Assembly (NCBI GenBank): GCA_964463605.1
Contig: CAYXBZ010000005.1
Coordinates: 1-28,725, forward strand
Source of the DNA: DAOLOF01 sp964463605
Lineage (GTDB): Bacteria; Patescibacteriota; Microgenomatia; UBA1400; PJMF01
Reading direction: 5' to 3'
Length of the DNA stretch: 28,725 nucleotides
Positions 22,899 to 28,725 of this stretch are shown here, one piece after another; the stretch's first letter is position 1; each line of letters begins with the position of its first letter. A program made the position numbers and the translations under genes. The notes beneath the pieces are model-generated. The model searched no databases, was not told where the DNA came from, and worked only from the letters and a program-made list of their open reading frames with translations.

Positions 22899-23792
22899 AT
22901 GATGAATATGGATATTAGTAACCCAAGTACGAGTAGTGACTCTTTTAATCCCGAAATTATTTATGAAGATAGTGAGTTGTTGGCGATTAACAAGCCGGCT
23001 GGGGTAGTGGTTAATCAATCTTCCACAGCTAAAGATCAGACGGTTCAATCTTGGTTTTTTCAAAGATTAGGAGGAATGAATACTTTGAAGGAAACTTTGA
23101 AGGATGATGAGTGGATTAAAATGATACCATCAGATTTCTCTGAAAAATATGGTACTCCTCAGGAAATTTTTAAACAAAGACAAGGTTTGGTCCATCGGCT
23201 TGATAAGGATACCAGTGGCATCCTAATTTTAGCGAAGAATCCTGGTTCATTGGTTAATCTTTTGGCTCAATTTCGTCAAAGAGAGGTGAAAAAGAAATAC
23301 TTGTGCCTGGTTCATGGCAAAATGAAGGTTGACTCAACCTCGATTAAAGCTCCGATTGCTCGTTCAAGGGTTGATCGTCATAAATTTACGGCAGACATTG
23401 AAGGGAGAACTGCTGTTACTCACTACAGGGTTGTAAAATTTTTTTCAACTAGTGGACTTATGCAATTAATTCAAGAGAGTGATGCCCTTAGTGTAGCTAA
23501 GTTGAAGAAAGAGTTAAATTCATATCAACAAGGTTTTTCTTTACTTGAGTGTCTTTTAGAAACTGGAAGAACTCATCAAATAAGAGTACATCTGGCTCAC
23601 ATCGGCCATCCAATTGTGGCTGATGGAACTTATGGAGGAGGAAGGAGAAGTGCTTTAGATAAAAAATGGTGTTCGCGGCAGTTTTTGCATGCTGCGGCTT
23701 TAGAAGTGAGGCATCCCAAAACTGGAAAAAGAATGGTGCTCAAAGCTAATTTAACCGATGATTTACAGAATGTTATAGAAAAGTTTGAGTAG
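22899..23792 (+). CDS. RluA/RluD-family RNA pseudouridine synthase
   Basis: The catalytic motif HRLDKDTSGILILAK contains the essential Asp. The entry motif IIYEDSELLAINKPAGVVVN and the later LLECLLETGRTHQIRVHLAH and HPIVADGTYGG are typical of the RluA/RluC/RluD group, which modifies uridines in 23S rRNA or tRNA. There is no N-terminal S4 domain. An insert of about 45 residues (starting FFQRLGGMNTLKETLKDD) separates the first strand from the catalytic loop. A second insertion (near SDALSVAKLKKEL) precedes the LLECLLETGR strand. The exact target is not known. Confidence 0.9.
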   Translation: MMNMDISNPSTSSDSFNPEIIYEDSELLAINKPAGVVVNQSSTAKDQTVQSWFFQRLGGMNTLKETLKDDEWIKMIPSDFSEKYGTPQEIFKQRQGLVHRLDKDTSGILILAKNPGSLVNLLAQFRQREVKKKYLCLVHGKMKVDSTSIKAPIARSRVDRHKFTADIEGRTAVTHYRVVKFFSTSGLMQLIQESDALSVAKLKKELNSYQQGFSLLECLLETGRTHQIRVHLAHIGHPIVADGTYGGGRRSALDKKWCSRQFLHAAALEVRHPKTGKRMVLKANLTDDLQNVIEKFE

Positions 23793-23814
23793 TTGCAGGG
23801 TTTTAGAGAATTTT

Positions 23815-24312
23815 TTACTTTTCGGATTTTCCGTATTGTTGTTTGACTCCAATCACTCCTCTTACTCCGCCAGTTGGATCAATTACATCGCCCTTGAATC
23901 TGGGGATTACATGAGTGTGAAGATGGTGAACCGTTCTGCCGGCAGCTTCTCCATCGTTTATTCCAATATTAAATGCATCGGGTTGGAATTCATACTTACT
24001 AAGATAAGTAAGGACATCTTGGCAATAATTGATTGATTGGGGAGAAATCTTTTTTTCTATCAAGTGACGATAAGCATTTTCAAGATCATAGTTTAAGATT
24101 TGCTCGCGGCTGATTTTAATGGTTTGCTTTAAGTCTTGCCATTCATCAAAACTTAGATCATTTAGTTCAACCACATGTTTTTTAGGTATAATCAAGTAAT
24201 GTCCTGGATTTACTGGAAAGGCGTCAAGGTAACAAAAAAAGTACTGACTTTGCCAAAAAAGAGCAGGATCATGCTTTGATTCGCTCAAGTTGCAAAATAA
24301 ACAGTCTGGCAT
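23815..24312 (-). CDS. HIT-family hydrolase
   Basis: The histidine-triad motif is HHLHTHVIPR near the C-terminus. The N-terminus has CLFCNLSES, a CxxC pair as in zinc-binding HIT proteins, and YLDAFPVNPGHYLIIPKKHV is the central strand pair. HIT enzymes cleave nucleoside phosphoramidates or dinucleotides. An extra helical segment of about 35 residues (DLENAYRHLIEKKISPQSIN onward) sits before the NIGINDGEAAG strand, longer than in typical HIT proteins. ATG 24312 is supported by a -10 element just upstream; an earlier start at 24345 is less likely. Confidence 0.88.
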   Translation of the reverse strand: MPDCLFCNLSESKHDPALFWQSQYFFCYLDAFPVNPGHYLIIPKKHVVELNDLSFDEWQDLKQTIKISREQILNYDLENAYRHLIEKKISPQSINYCQDVLTYLSKYEFQPDAFNIGINDGEAAGRTVHHLHTHVIPRFKGDVIDPTGGVRGVIGVKQQYGKSEK

Positions 24313-24319
24313 AAAACTA

Positions 24320-24325
24320 ATATTA
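24320..24325 (-). promoter_or_regulatory. -10 element for the HIT gene, probable leaderless start
   Basis: TAATAT on the - strand is separated from ATG 24312 by 7 bases, placing the transcription start at the initiation codon. Confidence 0.45.
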
Positions 24326-24371
24326 GCTAATAGTTGTAAGAGCAATCACGGTCACAAACCAACTAGTGACT

Positions 24372-24377
24372 TACAAT
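24372..24377 (+). promoter_or_regulatory. -10 element for endonuclease IV, probable leaderless start
   Basis: TACAAT ends 9 bases before ATG 24387. Transcription would begin within a few bases of the start codon. Confidence 0.45.
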
Positions 24378-24386
24378 TAACGCATT

Positions 24387-25277
24387 ATGAATCAAAACAA
24401 GCAAGGAATCAAACTTATTGGCGGTCATGTTTCGATGGCGGGTGGATTAGATAAAGCTGTTGGGCGAGCTGCTAAAATTGGAGGCAATTGCATGCAGATC
24501 TTTTCGGGAAGTCCTCGGTCTTGGGCAAGAACTTTGCCAACAACAAAGGAACTTGAAAAACTGTTTGCAGAACAAGAAAAATTATCTGTTAAATCAATAT
24601 TTACTCATGCTTTATATTTAGTTAATTTAGTTAGCGATAAACCAGACTTAGTTAAAAAATCTGTGGCAACACTAATTTTTGAGCTAAAGTTTGACAGTTT
24701 GGTTAAAGGTTCGGGTGTAGTTGTACATCTTGGCAGTCATCAGGGTAGGGGATGGGAGTCTGTTAGAGAAAAGTTACTAGATACCATTAAACAGATTCTT
24801 GAACAAACCCCGGCCGATAGTATGTTGCTGATTGAGAACTCTGCCGGACAAAGCGGAAAAATTGCTTCAGATATTGAGGAGATCAAATGGATGCTGCAGC
24901 GTCTTGATAATAATCGAGTGGGTTGGTGTCTTGATACCTGTCATGCCTTTGCAGCTGGATATCATTTGGTAAACGACTCTAAATATGCTCAAGAAAGCAA
25001 GCAACCAGATCTAATTTCTTTAATCAAAGAAATGGATTTAGCTGATTCACTCAAGTGTATTCACGTTAATGATAGTAAGGTGGAGTTTAATTCAGGAAAT
25101 GATCGACATGATAACATCGGAGAGGGGGAGATTCCCCAAAAAGATTTTGAAGGTTTTTTACGTCACAAGCTTGTGAGGGGCGTCCCCTTAATTACTGAGG
25201 CACCTGGTTTCGATGGCAAAGGTCCCGATTTAGAAAATATTAAGCGGCTAAAAAAATTGACTGGAGTAGGGGAGTGA
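24387..25277 (+). CDS. nfo: Endonuclease IV (AP endonuclease)
   Basis: It incises DNA at abasic sites in base excision repair. The 296 residues carry GGHVSMAGGLDKAV at the N-terminus, NCMQIFSGSPRSW (the F-x-x-x-P-R-x-W motif), VVHLGSH, LLIENSAGQ, CLDTCHAFAAGY, IHVNDSK, RHDNIGEGEIP and ITEAPG. Together these supply the His, Glu and Asp ligands of the trinuclear zinc site. All signatures are intact and the length is typical. Confidence 0.95.
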   Translation: MNQNKQGIKLIGGHVSMAGGLDKAVGRAAKIGGNCMQIFSGSPRSWARTLPTTKELEKLFAEQEKLSVKSIFTHALYLVNLVSDKPDLVKKSVATLIFELKFDSLVKGSGVVVHLGSHQGRGWESVREKLLDTIKQILEQTPADSMLLIENSAGQSGKIASDIEEIKWMLQRLDNNRVGWCLDTCHAFAAGYHLVNDSKYAQESKQPDLISLIKEMDLADSLKCIHVNDSKVEFNSGNDRHDNIGEGEIPQKDFEGFLRHKLVRGVPLITEAPGFDGKGPDLENIKRLKKLTGVGE

Positions 25278-25295
25278 TGATTTTACGTCTGGGCT

Positions 25296-25323
25296 TTGCC
25301 AGGGAGAAAAGCTGTGATATACT
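25296..25323 (+). promoter_or_regulatory. Strong promoter of rpsB-tsf
   Basis: TTGCCA (five of six consensus bases), a 16-base spacer, and TATACT preceded by TGA (extended -10). It is the best sigma-70-type promoter in the window, with a start expected near 25330. Confidence 0.75.
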
Positions 25324-25329
25324 CTACAC

Positions 25330-25457
25330 TCTTATTATTAATTTAAGTTGTGTCGGCTTATGAGGTTATTACCTCAAGGTCCTGAATCTCGCTGACAGAA
25401 CTTTTCTTGATGAAGCTACAAATAATTGTTGAGCATCAAGAAGAACAAGGACAAATT
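25330..25457 (+). promoter_or_regulatory. Structured 5' leader of rpsB
   Basis: The leader of about 128 bases holds an outer stem TGTCGGC (25351-25357) with GCTGACA (25391-25397), seven pairs including one G-U. This encloses a hairpin TGAGGT-TATT-ACCTCA (25361-25376). A short A/T-rich tail leads to the AAGGA ribosome site at 25447-25451. Ribosomal protein S2 represses its own operon through the leader in other bacteria, so a similar role is plausible here, though the structure is not one I can match. Confidence 0.5.
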
Positions 25458-26180
25458 ATGTCAAATATCGATTTTTCTAAATTGCCTAGCAAGGCTCCAG
25501 AATATGATTTAAGAGATCTTCTTGAGGCTGGATGCCATTTCGGACATCAGCGCAACAAGTGGAATCCAAAAATGGAGCGTTTTATTCATGCCGACAAAAA
25601 TGGAGTTCATATTTTTGATTTGGCAAAAACGGCTCAACAGTTGCAAACGGCATATAACTATTTCTATCTTCTCGGTAAACAAGGGAAGAAGGTAATTATG
25701 CTTGGAACTAAGCGTCATGCTCGAGAAGTGATTGAAGAGACAGCCAAAGACTCAGGAATGATGTACATCGTTTCTCGTTGGTTGGGAGGTTTTGTTACCA
25801 ACTGGGATCAAATCAATAAATCAATTAAGCAAATGAGAACCATGGAAAAGAAGTTTGATTCTGGTGAGTATGATAATTTTACCAAGTTTGAACAGGCTCA
25901 ACTTAAAAAAGAACTAACAAGATTACAGAGATTTTTTGAGGGAATTAGTGAGATTCAGTCTCCTCCCGATGTACTTTTTGTTGTTGATGCTGTCAAAGAG
26001 AGAATTGCTGTGAAAGAAGCCCAATCTGCTGATATCCCCGTAGTGGCAATTCTTGATTCCAATGGAGATCCAGAGATGGTGCAGTTGCCTATTCCTGCAA
26101 ACGATGACTCGGTTGATAGTATCTCTTTTATTGTGAGAGAGCTCGGCACTGCGTATAAATTAGGCAGAGAGGAGAAGTAA
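25458..26180 (+). CDS. rpsB: 30S ribosomal protein S2
   Basis: The 240 residues match S2: LRDLLEAGCHFGHQRNKWNP, then RFIHADKNGVHIFDL, KVIMLGTKRHAREVI, SRWLGGFVTNW, and PDVLFVVDAVKERIAVKEAQ. ATG 25458 has an AAGGA ribosome site six bases upstream. An in-frame ATG at 25407 would add 17 poorly conserved residues and is not preferred. It is followed by tsf after one base, the usual rpsB-tsf pair. Confidence 0.96.
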   Translation: MSNIDFSKLPSKAPEYDLRDLLEAGCHFGHQRNKWNPKMERFIHADKNGVHIFDLAKTAQQLQTAYNYFYLLGKQGKKVIMLGTKRHAREVIEETAKDSGMMYIVSRWLGGFVTNWDQINKSIKQMRTMEKKFDSGEYDNFTKFEQAQLKKELTRLQRFFEGISEIQSPPDVLFVVDAVKERIAVKEAQSADIPVVAILDSNGDPEMVQLPIPANDDSVDSISFIVRELGTAYKLGREEK

Positions 26181-26181
26181 T

Positions 26182-26646
26182 ATGAGCAAGATATCAGCTC
26201 AAGAAGTAAAAAAATTAAGAGAGTTAACTGGAGCAAGAGTATTGGATTGTAAAAAAGCTTTGGAAGAGGCTGATGGAGATTTTGCTCAGGCAGAAAAAAT
26301 TGTTGCAAAAAAAGGATTGGCAAGAGCAGAAAAAAACCAAGATCGCGAAACTACAGCCGGTATCATTGCTCAATATGTTCACAACAACGGTAAAATCGGC
26401 GCGTTAGTCGAGATTCGTTGTGAGACTGACTTTGTAGCTCAAAATCAAGAATTCAAACAAATGTCTAGAGACATAGCCATGCAAGTTGTTGCTATGAACC
26501 CACAAGATGTTGATGAGCTATTAACTCAGGAGTTTATAAAAGATTCAAGCATTAAGATAGAAAGTTTAATTAAAACTTTAAGTGGGAAAATTGGGGAGAA
26601 GATGATAGTCTCTAGATTTTGTCGATTTAATCTTGGAGAGAAATAA
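26182..26646 (+). CDS. tsf: Elongation factor Ts, short form
   Basis: It exchanges GDP for GTP on EF-Tu. The N-terminal helical domain (EVKKLRELTGARVLDCKKAL, EADGDFAQAE) and the core strand (GALVEIRCETDFVAQN) are clear, including the TDFVA motif that contacts EF-Tu. At 154 residues it lacks the second core subdomain and coiled coil of E. coli EF-Ts (283 residues), comparable to short forms in Thermus. The end (KIGEKMIVSRF) still matches the C-terminal strand. A GAGGAG site precedes it. Confidence 0.94.
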   Translation: MSKISAQEVKKLRELTGARVLDCKKALEEADGDFAQAEKIVAKKGLARAEKNQDRETTAGIIAQYVHNNGKIGALVEIRCETDFVAQNQEFKQMSRDIAMQVVAMNPQDVDELLTQEFIKDSSIKIESLIKTLSGKIGEKMIVSRFCRFNLGEK

Positions 26647-26719
26647 TCTCTAATTGAAATTATTACTCTTGATAACTGTTTCTAAGTAAATTTTAGAACT
26701 GTTTGTTGTTGCTTACTTC

Positions 26720-27661
26720 ATGAGAGATTACGCTCGAAAAATTCAATCTTCACAAGAAAAAATAACTTCACGAATTAAGCAAGTTGTTAAGTTTCTTACT
26801 TTGTTTGCCAAAATTGTGCTAACGCTGTTAATTGTTGGATTAATAGCTTTGTTCTTTCTTTGGATTGCTATCCCTCATTCTTTTGTTGGAAATCAGAGTC
26901 AAAATTTTATGTTCATTTTAAATGACTCTTGCTCTCAAAAACAGCAAATCTACTATGCTTTTTTTGATGCTACAACGAGAGAGATGAGGCCACTGTTAAT
27001 ACCTGATTCTTATCTTGTTCAAATTGTGAAAAATGAGGAGCCATACTCAATTGACCAGATTGAACTTGCAGAATATTTTTCTTACTATCAGGAGTTTGAC
27101 ACTACGCCGATCAATAATAGCTGGCTAGTTAAGCAACTTGTACAACAAGAGATCGAAATAACAGTTGAGTGTCAGGGGTTGTTAAATCAAGAAAACTATC
27201 ATGATCTCTCATCTCTTGTTGTGAATTCTGTTCAAAAGGAGTTGTTTCACGATTTCAAACAAACATCAGAAAGATTTAAATTGTGGATACAGTTTAAGAT
27301 GGCTAACTGGCAAGAAGTGCAATCTGGAGAAGGGGGAGTACCTTCTTTACCAACTTCAAGTGACTGTTCAATTGCTGTTCTTAATGGAACTGAGATATCT
27401 GGATATGCTCAACTTTTTTCCTCAATATTGGAGTCAAGTGGTTATAGAGTAGTTAGAGTTGATAGTTTGCTGGATCGGAGTGAGGTTTCAATTGTAGCTA
27501 TTTCAAAAAAAGAAACTTGTGAGCAGCTTGGCTTGATGTTGTCTGATAAGCTTCTAAATGGAACTGCCAAACTGACTCAATCTGATGATATAACTCAGCG
27601 ATATCGTGCCGATTTGGTGGTAGTTCTAGGAAGACAAGATATCCCAATTTTATTTGAATAA
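26720..27661 (+). CDS. Membrane protein with C-terminal LytR_C domain
   Basis: A cytoplasmic basic N-terminus is followed by one long hydrophobic segment (about residues 24-50) and an extracytoplasmic region. Residues 216-306 (CSIAVLNGTEISGYAQLFSS, then GYRVVRVDS and DLVVVLG) fit the LytR/CpsA/Psr C-terminal domain with its VLNGT motif. The middle, residues 60-195, resembles a reduced LytR_CpsA_psr region but lacks its Arg-rich active-site motifs. The catalytic wall-transferase activity may therefore be absent. It follows tsf by 73 bases on the same strand. Confidence 0.75.
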   Translation: MRDYARKIQSSQEKITSRIKQVVKFLTLFAKIVLTLLIVGLIALFFLWIAIPHSFVGNQSQNFMFILNDSCSQKQQIYYAFFDATTREMRPLLIPDSYLVQIVKNEEPYSIDQIELAEYFSYYQEFDTTPINNSWLVKQLVQQEIEITVECQGLLNQENYHDLSSLVVNSVQKELFHDFKQTSERFKLWIQFKMANWQEVQSGEGGVPSLPTSSDCSIAVLNGTEISGYAQLFSSILESSGYRVVRVDSLLDRSEVSIVAISKKETCEQLGLMLSDKLLNGTAKLTQSDDITQRYRADLVVVLGRQDIPILFE

Positions 27662-27732
27662 ACTTGATCAGAGTAAACAAGATTCAGAATAAACACGTCA
27701 AGCACAAATAATCTTGGTAGTAGCATCAGGGA

Positions 27733-28527
27733 CTAATCCTCATCGTCCTCAAGAGGATCATCTGAGAGCTCTTCTTCATTTTCAGCTCCGTCGATTTTTC
27801 CGATATTGTCGCTGTCTCCATCTTCTTCGTCAAAGTACTCAATTGGTAGATCATTTTTTAACTTATGTTCGATTGACAGTAATTCAGGATCTAGCAAATC
27901 TGCTTGAACATTCGAAATAGGGAAGGAGGTAATGCCTTGATTTTTCTCGGAAACATAGGTCTCCTGAATATGAACTTTGCAAATATCCTTTTCAGATTCT
28001 ACTGAGTGAATGGTGCATTGATATTTGTTTCCTTGTTGAATCAGTTTGATTAATCGTAAAGAGATGTCTTGAGTTAGGCTTCCAATATAATTTTTGTTTG
28101 ATGAGAGAATTACTGAGACCAAGCTTTTTTTTGGCTCTAGCAAGCAAGATTCTCCAACAGAAAGATTGTCAAGAAGCTTGGTGTCTGTGATTCGAATTAA
28201 ACTGATAATCTTGGCTTTTCCTGGTTCTTCAATATATGAAGACCCTTGGTTAAATTGAGCAACCTTTCCTTTTTTTCTCTTTTTTGCCTTTTCAAGGTTC
28301 CTTAGAGCCACCTTATTGTGTTTGTCTAACTCAAGTACTTGATTTAAATAAAGTTTGGCTTCTTTAAGCTGACCCAACTGCATTTTAGCCAGCGCTAATC
28401 TATTTAGGGCGCCGATATTCTTTTGATCCTCGTTGAGTATTTCTTGATTAAGATCTACAGCAAGCGACCAATCTTGAGCTTTAGCCGCCTCGATTGCTTG
28501 TTTTTGGATTGGAGCAATGTTTTTCAT
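27733..28527 (-). CDS. TPR-repeat protein with acidic C-terminal tail
   Basis: Residues 1-75 contain two to three tetratricopeptide repeats (AIEAAKAQDWSLAVDLNQEI, ALNRLALAKMQLGQLKEAKL), followed by a Lys-rich stretch (KAKKRKKGK). A central beta-rich domain of unknown type spans about 90-220. The last 30 residues are almost all acidic (NEEELSDDPLEDDED). The order TPR, basic patch, acidic tail suggests a nucleic-acid- or ribosome-associated adaptor, but no family is assigned. It is convergent with the LytR_C gene and has no signal peptide. Confidence 0.7.
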   Translation of the reverse strand: MKNIAPIQKQAIEAAKAQDWSLAVDLNQEILNEDQKNIGALNRLALAKMQLGQLKEAKLYLNQVLELDKHNKVALRNLEKAKKRKKGKVAQFNQGSSYIEEPGKAKIISLIRITDTKLLDNLSVGESCLLEPKKSLVSVILSSNKNYIGSLTQDISLRLIKLIQQGNKYQCTIHSVESEKDICKVHIQETYVSEKNQGITSFPISNVQADLLDPELLSIEHKLKNDLPIEYFDEEDGDSDNIGKIDGAENEEELSDDPLEDDED

Positions 28528-28622
28528 ATAAGTTTTCTTGATTATTTAATTACCAACAGCCATGATTCTGATATAAACCTTACTGACCTTATTTAATAAA
28601 TATTGGTAATTGTCAAACAATT

Positions 28623-28725
28623 GTGTCAAAGAATAATGATTTTTGGAGTCATTGTCAAGTTGCTAATCATATTCATCGATATTTAAACAGAGTTGATGAT
28701 ATAATTTTGAGGAATAGTCAGAGAG
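28623..28725 (+). CDS. Possible 5' end of a further gene, 3' partial
   Basis: From GTG 28623 a frame of 34 codons runs to the window edge without a stop (VSKNNDFWSHCQVANHIHRY, then LNRVDDIILRN). The composition looks protein-like. There is no strong ribosome site and too little sequence to name a family. The other two frames close quickly. Confidence 0.3.
   Translation, partial: MSKNNDFWSHCQVANHIHRYLNRVDDIILRNSQR

Noticed and set aside
23785..24036. 83-residue + strand frame antisense to the HIT gene
   Set aside because: The HIT protein on the other strand has clear motifs; this is a shadow.

Overview
The window looks like a piece of a small, streamlined bacterial chromosome. The likely source is a Candidate Phyla Radiation (Patescibacteria) member, possibly Microgenomates-like. 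The signs are a 56-residue S18, a 154-residue EF-Ts, many short-leader or apparently leaderless genes, few strong Shine-Dalgarno sites, and a 20-bp CCTGCC...GGCAGG palindrome that I recall as recurrent in such genomes. TGA is used as a stop (for example at the ends of the amidohydrolase and pyrE genes), so the standard code applies. The lineage call is inference, not a search result.

Layout. (1) 1-5230: a tightly overlapping + strand pyrimidine operon. It holds an argininosuccinate-synthase-like protein fused to a CarB-type MGS domain (5' end outside the window), a cytosine-deaminase-like amidohydrolase, then pyrD, pyrK, pyrE and pyrF. The last four convert dihydroorotate to UMP. The first two are unexpected there and are the most interesting part of the window. 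(2) 5243-8984: an accessory stretch with three unrecognised proteins (one membrane-anchored, one with an HEIAH motif) and two overlapping Nudix hydrolases. (3) 9003-11406: ychF, then rpsF-ssb-rpsR; the S18 gene is only 171 bases long. (4) 11525-14654: an envelope-protease group (S41/Ctp peptidase, HtrA-like peptidase) followed by a CarD-like regulator. (5) 14690-17434, - strand: hisS, rpmE and prfA, with hisS divergent from tRNA-Ala(CGC) across a symmetric promoter region. (6) 17592-19146: a hairpin-repeat spacer and two exported - strand proteins. (7) 19319-21337: a metallo-beta-lactamase-fold protein and the replicative helicase dnaB. (8) 21406-22883: a small membrane protein, two 108-bp tandem repeats carrying broken 5' ends of tRNA-Leu, the intact tRNA-Leu(CAA), and a divergent lgt. 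(9) 22899-25277: an RluA-family pseudouridine synthase, a HIT protein and endonuclease IV. (10) 25296-26646: a strong promoter, a structured leader and rpsB-tsf. (11) 26720-28725: a LytR_C-domain membrane protein, a TPR protein with an acidic tail, and the possible start of another gene.

Most of the window is housekeeping (translation, replication, repair, nucleotide synthesis, protein quality control at the envelope). The best candidate for something undescribed is the ArgG-MGS plus amidohydrolase pair at the head of the pyr operon. Second are the tRNA-Leu-derived tandem repeats with an inserted palindrome, and third the structured rpsB leader. No CRISPR array, insertion sequence, prophage or replication origin was seen.
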